Assembly: GCA_022792335.1 (NCBI GenBank)
Contig: JAAWAV010000053.1
Span: forward strand, 1 to 64,000
DNA from: Lachnospiraceae bacterium
GTDB taxonomy: Bacteria > Bacillota > Clostridia > Lachnospirales > Lachnospiraceae
Length of the DNA stretch: 64,000 nt
Reading direction: 5' to 3'
Shown here: in pieces, positions 1 to 6,924 of the stretch
Layout of the letters: each line of letters opens with the position of its first letter
Position numbering within the stretch: position 1 is the first letter of the stretch
Position numbers and translations under genes: made by a program
The notes under the pieces: generated by a model
The model's database searches: none
Seen by the model: only the letters and a program-made list of their open reading frames with translations
Told to the model about the DNA's origin: nothing

Positions 1-173
1 TGACTGGCGTTATCAACCTTCCCGAAGGCACTGAGATGTGCATGCCTGGCGACAACGTTGAGATGAGCATCGAGCTGATTCATCCCATCGCTATGGAGCA
101 GGGTCTTACCTTCGCTATCCGTGAGGGCGGCAGAACAGTTGGATCCGGTAGAGTTGCGACTATCGTAGAGTAA
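1..173 (+). CDS. tuf: Elongation factor Tu, C-terminal end (partial)
   Basis: Only the last 57 codons are in the window; the gene begins to the left. The reading frame gives the domain III ending of EF-Tu, including the stretches [22 protein letters not shown] and GRVATIVE followed by TAA at 171-173. EF-Tu is the GTPase that brings aminoacyl-tRNA to the ribosome; domain III helps hold the tRNA acceptor and T arm. A strong Rho-independent hairpin follows 40 bp after the stop, so this is the end of its transcription unit, which commonly also holds fusA and ribosomal protein genes. The identification is secure because this C-terminus is highly conserved. Confidence 0.97.
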   Translation, partial: TGVINLPEGTEMCMPGDNVEMSIELIHPIAMEQGLTFAIREGGRTVGSGRVATIVE

Positions 174-212
174 TTTGCGCGAAAGCAATGAGATAAGCGC
201 ATAAAAGGCGAT

Positions 213-254
213 AAAACAGGGACTTCAAGTTTACTTGAAAGTCCCTGTTTTATT
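213..254 (+). terminator. Rho-independent terminator of tuf
   Basis: Inverted repeat AAAACAGGGACTT...AAGTCCCTGTTTT with a short loop and a T-rich right arm, 40 bp downstream of the tuf stop. The A-rich left arm means it could also work on the opposite strand. Confidence 0.85.
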
Positions 255-260
255 GACTTT

Positions 261-354
261 GCGGGCATTTGACGAATGCCCGCGACCGAGGAAATGCGAA
301 GCATTTTCGAGGTGTGCTTATGGGGCTTCCTGAGAAATCGGGAGGCCCTTTTTT
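261..354. repeat. Hairpin cluster, possible extragenic repeat element
   Basis: Three hairpins follow one another. First, GCGGGCATT/AATGCCCGC at 261-283 is a perfect 9-bp stem. Second, AAATGC/GCATTT lies around 291-306. Third, GGGCTTCC/GGAGGCCC at 323-348 is followed by six Ts and would act as a plus-strand terminator. The density of self-complementary units in a non-coding gap suggests an extragenic palindromic repeat that may recur elsewhere in the genome. No second copy was seen in this window. Confidence 0.45.
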
Positions 355-552
355 GAAAGTTTGTAACGGTAAAATCGGGCAGAGCCGCTTTTCTGGTTCT
401 GCCCTTGTCTGTATGTGTGCTCTTGTCAAGCGACGGTATATAGACAGCACGTTTTACAATACGTCCCTCGCTGTGGACATGATAATGGATGTCATCCATA
501 AATACAACCACATAGACTTGATAGAACAGGAGCGGGAACAACCTGTATAGGT
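355..552. other. Spacer with a possible 3' gene remnant
   Basis: No complete gene is visible. A plus-strand frame that is open up to a TAG near 550 ends in a protein-like tail (IDSTFYNTSLAVDMIMDVI, then HIDLIEQE). It has no recognisable start or domain upstream, because it runs back into the hairpin cluster. It abuts the stop codon of the minus-strand MerR gene. It may be the 3' stump of a mobile-element gene that arrived with the regulator, or it may be chance. No family was recognised. Confidence 0.2.
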
Positions 553-1395
553 TCAAGCTACGCCATAATAATGTTGGATAGCATGTGCAACATATTCAGA
601 ACAGCCTTTTCCAAACTGGCTGTCGGTTACTTCTGCAAGTTTTTCATTTTGCAAATATTCTTTTGCTAAATCGAGCAGAATATTTCTTGCATTATCAAGC
701 GCAAACATTGCCTTATAATTCTCTGCAAGCAGTTCAACAGCGGAATGTGCCATATCCATATCGTCAGCTTCTTTTGCGATCATAAACTGTTTATAGATTT
801 TGGCATTTTCATCTTGCTCCTGTTTTATTTCTTCGGTATTCCCTGTTGCCTGCATAACTGCTTCTATTGCCTTTCCTTTGCTTCCATACCATTTCAATAA
901 GTCTGCGGTAGCTTGTTCGTTAGCAAAGCCGGCCGCCAAATGCTCTTTGTACTTTTCCATACTCCCGTATTTTTGTATCTGCATGTCAAGGCTTTCCTTT
1001 GACATACATTCTAAAGTGTGGTTTACTATTTTCTGTACTTCCTCGTTGTTAAATGCACCAAAACTCATAGTATTGACTCCTTTCATTACATCTGTTATTA
1101 ACTCGATAATCCCATTTAGCCGATTTCGTTTCTGCTCTAATAAAGATTTTTGAGCTAATAAAGCCTGTTCTTTATCATAATTAGGATTATCCATGATTTT
1201 TTTAATGTCCATCAATGGGATTTCTAATTCTCTAAAGAACATAATTTCCTGTAACTTTTCTAGCGCTTTGTTGTCATAGAGCCGATAACCGGCTTCAGTT
1301 AGTTTGGTTGGTTTTAGTAAACCAATTTCGTCATAATATCTTAATGTTCTTATACTTACTCCGGTTATCTCTGATATGTCCTTTACGGTTTTCAT
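553..1395 (-). CDS. MerR-family regulator with TipAS-type effector domain
   Basis: 280 aa. Residues 1-70 form a MerR winged helix (VKDISEITGVSIRTLRYYDEIGLL, then TEAGYRLYDNKAL). A helical linker of about 40 residues follows. From about residue 120 onward is an all-helical TipAS-like domain, the type that binds thiopeptides or other cationic drugs in TipAL, Mta and SkgA relatives. Such regulators usually activate their own gene or a neighbouring efflux gene by twisting an over-long promoter spacer. Exactly such a promoter, with a 19-bp spacer, lies upstream, so autoregulation is likely. The start ATG has GAAAGGAGG 5 nt upstream. The gene is visibly AT-richer than tuf or cca and stands alone on the minus strand, which suggests acquisition by transfer. 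The ligand is unknown. Confidence 0.88.
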   Translation of the reverse strand: MKTVKDISEITGVSIRTLRYYDEIGLLKPTKLTEAGYRLYDNKALEKLQEIMFFRELEIPLMDIKKIMDNPNYDKEQALLAQKSLLEQKRNRLNGIIELITDVMKGVNTMSFGAFNNEEVQKIVNHTLECMSKESLDMQIQKYGSMEKYKEHLAAGFANEQATADLLKWYGSKGKAIEAVMQATGNTEEIKQEQDENAKIYKQFMIAKEADDMDMAHSAVELLAENYKAMFALDNARNILLDLAKEYLQNEKLAEVTDSQFGKGCSEYVAHAIQHYYGVA

Positions 1396-1415
1396 TATTT
1401 CCTCCTTTCAGTTCA

Positions 1416-1446
1416 ATCGTAAACCGTTACGCTACGAGAGAGTCAA
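1416..1446 (-). promoter_or_regulatory. MerR-type promoter with 19-bp spacer
   Basis: On the minus strand, -35 TTGACT (1441-1446) and -10 TACGAT (1416-1421) are separated by exactly 19 bp. Ordinary sigma-A promoters use 17. The lengthened spacer containing CGTAGCGTAACG is the hallmark of MerR-controlled promoters, where the activator underwinds the DNA. It drives the MerR gene itself. Confidence 0.75.
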
Positions 1447-1616
1447 TACTAGATTTGAAATTTTTCTGTTAAATTATAAAAAATTTTTAGCGTTATAGGA
1501 ATAGGATTTTAAATATGGTGATAAAAAGCAGAAAATAACACTCTGCTATTTTTTCTTTAATGATTATTTATATATGGTGCTAGAACCTATAATAAGGGTA
1601 GATAAGGAGAAAGCCA

Positions 1617-1630
1617 TTTTGGCGCCAAAA
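1617..1630. promoter_or_regulatory. Perfect 14-bp palindrome, candidate operator
   Basis: TTTTGGCGCCAAAA is self-complementary. It lies in the 327-bp gap between the MerR gene and cca, about 40 bp upstream of the likely cca promoter and 24 bp downstream of a TATAAT hexamer (1588-1593) that lacks a convincing -35. The rest of the gap (1447-1668) is AT-rich and shows no other gene. The bound protein is unknown. Confidence 0.4.
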
Positions 1631-1668
1631 CGGTGTCAAGAAAATGATGCAAACTCCTCTTTGGTTGC

Positions 1669-1698
1669 TTGTCTGAAGGAGCCAAAATGTGGTATGAT
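1669..1698 (+). promoter_or_regulatory. Probable extended -10 promoter of cca
   Basis: -35-like TTGTCT at 1669-1674, 18-bp spacer, -10 TATGAT at 1693-1698, preceded by TGG (extended -10 motif). It lies 25 bp before the chosen cca start. Confidence 0.5.
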
Positions 1699-1722
1699 AC
1701 AGGGAGAAAAGGAGGCTCCTTT

Positions 1723-3063
1723 ATGAAAATGGAAGTTCCGGCCCATGTGGCTCTGATTATTGATACATTGGAGAAAGCAGGTTTTGAAGCTTATGCGGTG
1801 GGCGGCTGCGTGCGCGATACCGTATTGGGGCGAAGCCCGGAGGACTGGGACATTACCACCTCGGCCAGGCCGGAGCAAGTGAAACGATTATTTCGGCGAA
1901 CGGTGGATACGGGGATTTTACATGGAACGGTCACGGTGCTTTTGGCTCAATGTGGCTATGAGGTAACGACTTATCGGGTAGACGGGGAATATGAGGATGG
2001 GAGACATCCGAAAGAGGTCGCCTTTACGGCCAGCCTTACAGAAGATCTGAAAAGACGGGATTTTACCATCAACGCCATGGCCTATAGTCCAAAAACTGGG
2101 CTCATTGATGAGTTTCAGGGGATGGAAGATCTGCAGAAAGGGATTGTCCGCGCAGTAGGCGATGGAAAGGAACGGTTTACGGAGGATGCGTTGCGGATTT
2201 TGCGGGCAGTTCGATTTTCCGCTCAGCTTGGCTTTACCATAGAGGAAAAAACGGCGGCGGCAGCCAGAGAAATGGCTGGGCGACTTTCTTTGATCAGCAA
2301 GGAGCGGATTCAGGCGGAGCTTGATAAGATTCTCTGTTCCAGCCACCCGGAATATATGAAAGTAGCCTATGAACTTGGAATTACAGAAGTAGTCATGCCG
2401 GAATTTGACAGAATTATGGAAACACCTCAGAGGAATCGTTATCATGATCTGTCTGTGGGAGAACATACTCTAAAAACTTTGAGGAATGTGAAGGCGGATC
2501 GTATTCTCCGCTGGACCATGCTGCTTCACGATTTTGGAAAACCGGAAGCGAAACTTGAAGATCCGGATGGAATCATCCATTTTTATGGACATGCCAAAAT
2601 CAGCGCCAAGCTGGCAAAGGAAATTCTTCGGGGATTGAAATTTGATAATGCAACGCTGGACGCAGTGACAACACTGGTTTATTATCACGACTTTCCTTTT
2701 CCAGTTTCCAAAACAGGCGTAAGAAAGGCGCTGAGTCGCCTTGGCAGGGAACTCTTTCCCCTGCTTTTAGAAGTTTGCGAAGCAGACAGCAAAGGAAAAA
2801 ATTCTTATGCCCAGGAGACTTATCTTCCGAAACTTCTTAAAATTCGGGCTTATTATCAGGAAATTATGGAGGCGGGGGACTGTACTTCTTTGAAGGAGCT
2901 GGCCATAAGCGGCCGGGACTTGATTCAAAATGGAATGAACCCGGGTCGGGAGTTGGGGCTTGTCTTAGAGCGTTGCCTGGAGGCAGTTCTGGAATGCCCG
3001 GAGAAAAATACGAGAGAGTGTCTGCTGAAACTTGCCTTCTGTAAAAGCGATGCGGCTGATTGA
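1723..3063 (+). CDS. cca: CCA-adding tRNA nucleotidyltransferase with HD domain
   Basis: 446 aa. It adds or repairs the 3' CCA of tRNAs using CTP and ATP, in the cytoplasm. The N-terminal nucleotidyltransferase domain carries GGCVRD and the metal-binding pair in EDWDITTSA. It is followed by the RRDFTINAMA and RFTEDALRILRAVRF tRNA-binding motifs. From about residue 250 an HD phosphohydrolase domain is present (LLHDFGKP, then FYGHAK), as in the long bacterial forms that also have phosphatase activity. The ATG at 1723 is preceded by AAAGGAGG at 7 nt; an in-frame ATG 54 nt upstream has no ribosome-binding site and overlaps the promoter, so it was rejected. The gene is monocistronic or nearly so, with 210 bp to the next gene. 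Confidence 0.93.
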   Translation: MKMEVPAHVALIIDTLEKAGFEAYAVGGCVRDTVLGRSPEDWDITTSARPEQVKRLFRRTVDTGILHGTVTVLLAQCGYEVTTYRVDGEYEDGRHPKEVAFTASLTEDLKRRDFTINAMAYSPKTGLIDEFQGMEDLQKGIVRAVGDGKERFTEDALRILRAVRFSAQLGFTIEEKTAAAAREMAGRLSLISKERIQAELDKILCSSHPEYMKVAYELGITEVVMPEFDRIMETPQRNRYHDLSVGEHTLKTLRNVKADRILRWTMLLHDFGKPEAKLEDPDGIIHFYGHAKISAKLAKEILRGLKFDNATLDAVTTLVYYHDFPFPVSKTGVRKALSRLGRELFPLLLEVCEADSKGKNSYAQETYLPKLLKIRAYYQEIMEAGDCTSLKELAISGRDLIQNGMNPGRELGLVLERCLEAVLECPEKNTRECLLKLAFCKSDAAD

Positions 3064-3273
3064 AAAAGACATACAAGGTCGGACAAAAGAACCTTAGAGA
3101 TAGATACAGAGCCCGAATGTTTCAGTGAACGGTAAAATCTTTTTCATTTTGCGAAATTTTTATAGCAATATGTACGAAAATGCATTAGACACCTTGACAA
3201 CTGGAGGAAGGAATGATATAACTTTTTCCAACATCAGGCGACAGTTTAATCTTATTCTGAAAGGGTGTTGAAA

Positions 3274-3501
3274 ATGAAGAAGAGACAGATTAAAGTATCA
3301 AAAGTTGAAGATGCAAAGGAACTGGTTTCGACAGCGAGTAAATGTAGCTTTGACGTTGATGTGTATTATAACAGGATGGTGGTAGACGCAAAATCCATCT
3401 TGGGCGTCATGAGCTTGGATCTTAGCCAGCCCTGGACGGTGCAGTACAGTGGAATGGATATGAAGCTGGAGAATGTACTGGATCGTTTTGCCCTTTGCTG
3501 A
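3274..3501 (+). CDS. HPr-like protein lacking the active-site histidine
   Basis: 75 aa. The size and pattern match the HPr fold (beta-alpha-beta-beta-alpha-beta-alpha), with the region around AKSILGVMSLDL resembling the regulatory Ser46 loop and helix of PTS HPr proteins. The N-terminal loop that in true HPr contains His15 reads TASKCSFDVDV, so no phosphoryl-carrying histidine is present at that place. It is therefore unlikely to pass phosphate to sugar permeases; similar proteins are common in Clostridia and have no established role. Start: ATG with GAAAGGG 8 nt upstream; a GTG nine bases earlier is less well placed. It stands alone and is closed by a strong terminator. A second protein of this type is encoded at 6191-6430. 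Confidence 0.75.
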   Translation: MKKRQIKVSKVEDAKELVSTASKCSFDVDVYYNRMVVDAKSILGVMSLDLSQPWTVQYSGMDMKLENVLDRFALC

Positions 3502-3527
3502 TTCAGAAAAAATTAGGAATTGTGAAG

Positions 3528-3564
3528 ACAGGCTGCAGCCAAGGAAGGTTGCAGCCTGTTGTTT
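3528..3564 (+). terminator. Rho-independent terminator
   Basis: ACAGGCTGCAGCC/GGTTGCAGCCTGT hairpin with a 6-nt loop followed by TGTTTTG, 27 bp after the HPr-like gene stop. Confidence 0.8.
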
Positions 3565-3642
3565 TGTGGTATGAGGAAGAGGCTCTATACTGCAAAAGGC
3601 CCTACGGAGGATGGAATACCTGGGAAGAAAAGGGGAGATAGA

Positions 3643-6102
3643 GTGGCAAAGCTTATAGAAAACAGGATACGAATTTCCGTAAGAAATCTGGTGGAATTTC
3701 TTCTACGAAACGGCGATATTGATAACCGTCGGAAAGGAAAGCGGGAGACAGAAGCCATGGCCGCCGGGGCGAGGATTCACCGGAAAATTCAGGGCCGTAT
3801 GGGAGCCGGATATGAAGCAGAAGTACCTCTGAAAGCAGATTATGAGATGGAAGAACTGGTGATTTCTCTGGAAGGCCGGGCGGATGGACTTTTCATTCGG
3901 GAAGGGGTTCCGACTGTGGACGAAATCAAAGGCGTTTACTGGGACATTAACGACCTGGAGGAACCGCTTCCCGTTCACAGGGCTCAGGCTATGTGCTATG
4001 CCTGTATGGCGTTGGATGGGGGAATCTGGAATAAAGTAGAAGAACCAGAAGCAACCTTGAAGGAAGCAGAGTCTGGGACAGAAAAGGAATCTGGAAGAAC
4101 GAGAGAGCCGGATCAGATAGGGATTCGTCTGACTTACTGTCATCTGGAGAGTGAGGAAATCCGATATTTTGAGGAACAGCGTTCGCCGGAAGAGATTCGA
4201 GGCGAGATGGCCCATCTTTTGGAGGAATACGCTGCCTGGGGAAGGTTTCTTTATCATCATAGAGAGCAGAGAAACGCATCTGCCCGGGGGCTTTCTTTTC
4301 CCTTTCCATATCGTCCGGGGCAACGGAAACTGGCTGTATCGGCTTACCGGGCTATGGAGCGGAAGAAAACCCTGTTCATCCAGGCTCCTACCGGAATTGG
4401 TAAAACCATGTCTGTTCTATTTCCGGCAGTTATGGCTGTCGGGGAGGGGGCTGGAGAGAAAATTTTTTATCTGACGGCAAAAACTATCACAAGGACTGTG
4501 GCTGAGGAAGCCATGGAAATTTTGAGAGAAAAGGGGCTATGTGCTTCCTCCATTACTCTGACGGCGAAGGAGAAACTTTGTCCTATGGCGTGGGAAGGGG
4601 CCAGGCCGGAGTGCAATCCGGAGGCCTGTCCCCGTGCCAAAGGCCACTTTGATCGGGTAAATGAGGCGGTGTTTGATTATATCCATCAGGAGGAAACGGC
4701 CAGAAGAGAAAGTATTTTGCTCTGGTCCGAGAGGTATCAGGTTTGTCCTCATGAGTTTTCTCTGGATCTGAGCGACTGGATGGACGTGATTATCTGCGAT
4801 TACAATTATGTATTCGATCCCAACGTACAGCTCAAACGGTATTTTTCAGAAGGAGTGGGCGGAGAATATCTTTTCCTGGTGGACGAGGCCCATAATCTGG
4901 TAGAGCGGGCCAGAGAAATGTACAGCGCAGTGCTCTACAAAGAAGATTTTTTAAAGATACGCGCTCTGGTAAAACCCTATAGTCAAAAACTGGCGAGACG
5001 ACTGTCCTCCTGCAATAAAATACTCCTGGAAATGAAGCGGGAGAGTGACGAAGCGGTAGTGAGAGATTCTATAGACGCCTTCGCTCTGGCTCTGACCGGA
5101 GCTTATGGAGAACTGGAAACTTTTCAGGAGGAATTTCGGATACTGGATGGAAACGAGGAGTTCGGAACCTTTTATCTGGCGGTTCGTCACTTTCTAAATA
5201 TGTATGAACGGCGAAGCGAATCTTACTGCATCTACACGGAACCTGTGAGTGCAGAGTCTTTTCTGTTGCGCCTCTATTGTGTCAGCCCTGCGGAGAATCT
5301 GTCAGCGTGTCTGAGCAAAGGAAACAGTACCATATTTTTTTCGGCGACCTTTCTTCCCATCCGTTATTATAAGGAGCTTCTCAGTGGAAATGCAGAAGAA
5401 TATGCGATATACGCGCCTTCGCCGTTTGATCCGTCAAAACGGTTTTTAGCCGTGGCCCGGGATGTGAGCAGCCGCTATAAACGGAGAAATCGCCGGGAAT
5501 ATGAAAAGGTTCTTGCGTATATTTTGACGGCAGTTTCCGGAAAAAAGGGAAATTATCTGGTCTATTTTCCTTCTTATTCCTACATGGAAGAAGTTTATCA
5601 GATGGCCCTTGCAGAACATCGACTGGATGGAGCAAAAGTCCTTGTTCAGTCTCCGCGGATGACGGAAGCAGACCGGGAGGAGTTTTTGGCACAGTTTGGA
5701 CAGGAGAAAGAAGATTCTCTGGTGGCATTTTGTGTCATGGGAGGGATTTTTTCCGAAGGGATTGATCTGCAAGGAGAGCGGCTTATAGGAGTGCTAGTGG
5801 TGGGAACAGGATTGCCTGGAATCTGTACGGAACGGGAAATCCTGAAGGATTGGTATGAAAACCAGGGAAAAGACGGCTTTGCCTACGCTTATCGCTATCC
5901 GGGAATGAATAAAGTTTTGCAGGCAGCGGGGCGTGTCATCCGTACGGATACTGACGAAGGTATCATTTTGCTTCTGGATGACAGATTTCTTTCTGGTGAA
6001 TATCAACGACTGTTTCCAGGAGAATGGTCGGACTGCCATGTGATAAATTACGAAAAATTACCGTCTCATCTCAGCAACTTCTGGTTGAATGGGAGAAAAT
6101 AA
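3643..6102 (+). CDS. PD-(D/E)XK nuclease fused to iron-sulfur Rad3/DinG-type helicase
   Basis: 819 aa. Residues 1-170 form a RecB-like PD-(D/E)XK nuclease: GRADG, VDEIKG and the QAMCY helix supply the Asp, Glu-x-Lys and Gln-x3-Tyr residues. From about 215 onward is an XPD/DinG superfamily 2 helicase: Walker A APTGIGKT, four cysteines of a probable 4Fe-4S cluster (LCPM, then PECNPEACPR), the DEAH box in LVDEAHNL, FFSATF (motif III), and the C-terminal VMGGIFSEGIDL and QAAGRVIR motifs. Such proteins unwind 5'-3' on forked or R-loop DNA; the nuclease suggests combined unwinding and cleavage in repair. The start chosen is GTG 3643 with AAGGGGAGA upstream; an upstream in-frame ATG at 3571 would start next to the preceding terminator. 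Cellular role inferred from family only. Confidence 0.85.
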   Translation: MAKLIENRIRISVRNLVEFLLRNGDIDNRRKGKRETEAMAAGARIHRKIQGRMGAGYEAEVPLKADYEMEELVISLEGRADGLFIREGVPTVDEIKGVYWDINDLEEPLPVHRAQAMCYACMALDGGIWNKVEEPEATLKEAESGTEKESGRTREPDQIGIRLTYCHLESEEIRYFEEQRSPEEIRGEMAHLLEEYAAWGRFLYHHREQRNASARGLSFPFPYRPGQRKLAVSAYRAMERKKTLFIQAPTGIGKTMSVLFPAVMAVGEGAGEKIFYLTAKTITRTVAEEAMEILREKGLCASSITLTAKEKLCPMAWEGARPECNPEACPRAKGHFDRVNEAVFDYIHQEETARRESILLWSERYQVCPHEFSLDLSDWMDVIICDYNYVFDPNVQLKRYFSEGVGGEYLFLVDEAHNLVERAREMYSAVLYKEDFLKIRALVKPYSQKLARRLSSCNKILLEMKRESDEAVVRDSIDAFALALTGAYGELETFQEEFRILDGNEEFGTFYLAVRHFLNMYERRSESYCIYTEPVSAESFLLRLYCVSPAENLSACLSKGNSTIFFSATFLPIRYYKELLSGNAEEYAIYAPSPFDPSKRFLAVARDVSSRYKRRNRREYEKVLAYILTAVSGKKGNYLVYFPSYSYMEEVYQMALAEHRLDGAKVLVQSPRMTEADREEFLAQFGQEKEDSLVAFCVMGGIFSEGIDLQGERLIGVLVVGTGLPGICTEREILKDWYENQGKDGFAYAYRYPGMNKVLQAAGRVIRTDTDEGIILLLDDRFLSGEYQRLFPGEWSDCHVINYEKLPSHLSNFWLNGRK

Positions 6103-6111
6103 CAGGACGTA

Positions 6112-6140
6112 TTTACAAACGGAAGCCGGCGTGCTATGAT
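6112..6140 (+). promoter_or_regulatory. Sigma-A promoter of second HPr-like gene
   Basis: -35 TTTACA (6112-6117), 17-bp spacer, -10 TATGAT (6135-6140), 51 bp before the start codon. Confidence 0.7.
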
Positions 6141-6190
6141 GTAGCCAGCATAAGAAAGCTATGCGAAAATAGGAAAGGAGATATCAGTTT

Positions 6191-6430
6191 ATGAAAGTCA
6201 AGAATGTAAAAGATGTTGAGAAGCTTTTCAAGGTGATCGATGAGTGCAAAGGCAAAGTGGAACTGGTGACGAATGAGGGCGACAGGTTGAACCTGAAATC
6301 CAAGCTGACCCAGTATGTCGCTCTGGCAAGCGTATTCGCTGACAAGACCATCGGCGAGATGGAACTGATTGCCCATGAGCCGGAGGATGTACAGAAACTT
6401 GTGATGTTTATGTACGATGGAGAGGCATAA
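6191..6430 (+). CDS. Second HPr-like protein without the catalytic histidine
   Basis: 79 aa. Predicted HPr fold, with LKSKLTQYVALASV placed where HPr proteins have the Ser46 loop and second helix, and a C-terminal helix EDVQKLVMFMYDG. At the usual His15 site the sequence runs KVIDECKGKVEL, with no histidine. It shares size and fold with the protein at 3274-3501 but little identity, so they are distant paralogues. Start: ATG with AGGAAAGGAG 7-8 nt upstream, under its own promoter. It is followed by a hairpin-rich spacer with terminators. Function is unknown; a structural or regulatory interaction role without phosphotransfer is the simplest reading. Confidence 0.72.
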   Translation: MKVKNVKDVEKLFKVIDECKGKVELVTNEGDRLNLKSKLTQYVALASVFADKTIGEMELIAHEPEDVQKLVMFMYDGEA

Positions 6431-6466
6431 GGAGCGGAATGCTATTGCAAACGCAGCCTCCGCTCC
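6431..6466 (+). terminator. Hairpin directly after the HPr-like gene
   Basis: GGAGCGGA (6431-6438) pairs with TCCGCTCC (6459-6466). No T-tract follows, so it may protect the mRNA 3' end rather than terminate. Confidence 0.4.
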
Positions 6467-6520
6467 GCTTCGGCCGGTGTGAAACCTGCGCCGCTGGCGT
6501 ATAGCACCTGCCATAGGCGG

Positions 6521-6550
6521 AGAATCCTGCGAAGCAGGATTCTCTTTTTA
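6521..6550 (+). terminator. Rho-independent terminator
   Basis: Perfect 10-bp stem AGAATCCTGC/GCAGGATTCT with a GAA loop, followed by CTTTTTAAA. Confidence 0.85.
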
Positions 6551-6613
6551 AAGCGACAGACGCCGAAAGACCGGCGATGATGATATAGAGAACGATAGAA
6601 AATTCACTTCGTA

Positions 6614-6650
6614 GAAAGGCGCTCAGGTTTTTGTTCGGGCGCCTTTTTCG
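6614..6650 (+). terminator. Second hairpin with T-tract
   Basis: AAAGGCGC and GCGCCTTTTT flank a 16-nt loop. It lies 70 bp after a complete terminator, so a short transcript may begin between the two, or it is a backup. Confidence 0.6.
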
Positions 6651-6666
6651 CACTGTATTAGAAAAA

Positions 6667-6778
6667 GGGAACTTTTGGGGCAGGGGAGTTCGCAGGGAAA
6701 GGTATCCTGTCTGTGCAGATTGCTGATAAGGGAAAAGAACCCCAGAAACGAGGAGTTCCCGGAGTAGATACTCCGGGA
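6667..6778 (+). ncRNA. Candidate structured leader with alternative pairings
   Basis: GGGAACT (6667-6673) can pair with AGTTCCC (6754-6760), enclosing GGGG/CCCC pairing and a central stem. The last four bases of that right arm also start a different, very stable hairpin TCCCGGAGTA/TACTCCGGGA (6757-6778). The two structures exclude each other, as in riboswitch or attenuator expression platforms. No T-tract follows the second hairpin, so it is not a plain terminator. It matches no riboswitch consensus I recognise. It lies 147 bp before the pyrophosphatase gene. The remaining 6779-6924 is AT-rich leader. Confidence 0.3.
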
Positions 6779-6803
6779 TAATTATGAAAAATCTATATGC
6801 ATT

Positions 6804-6831
6804 TTGACGAAAAACCGACTAGAAATAAAAC
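6804..6831 (+). promoter_or_regulatory. Possible promoter of the pyrophosphatase gene
   Basis: -35 TTGACG (6804-6809), 16-bp spacer, weak -10 TAAAAC (6826-6831). It would give a 90-nt leader. Confidence 0.35.
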
Positions 6832-6924
6832 TTTTTTGTATAAATAGGATAACAATCAAATATGAATAAAATATGAATGAATAGTGAATAGATTGTAAAC
6901 AATGCAAAAAAAGAGGAGGCACTT

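Noticed and set aside
6667-6778. Assignment to a known riboswitch class such as fluoride, c-di-GMP, glycine, THF or yybP-ykoY
   Set aside because: None of the conserved core sequences of these classes was found.
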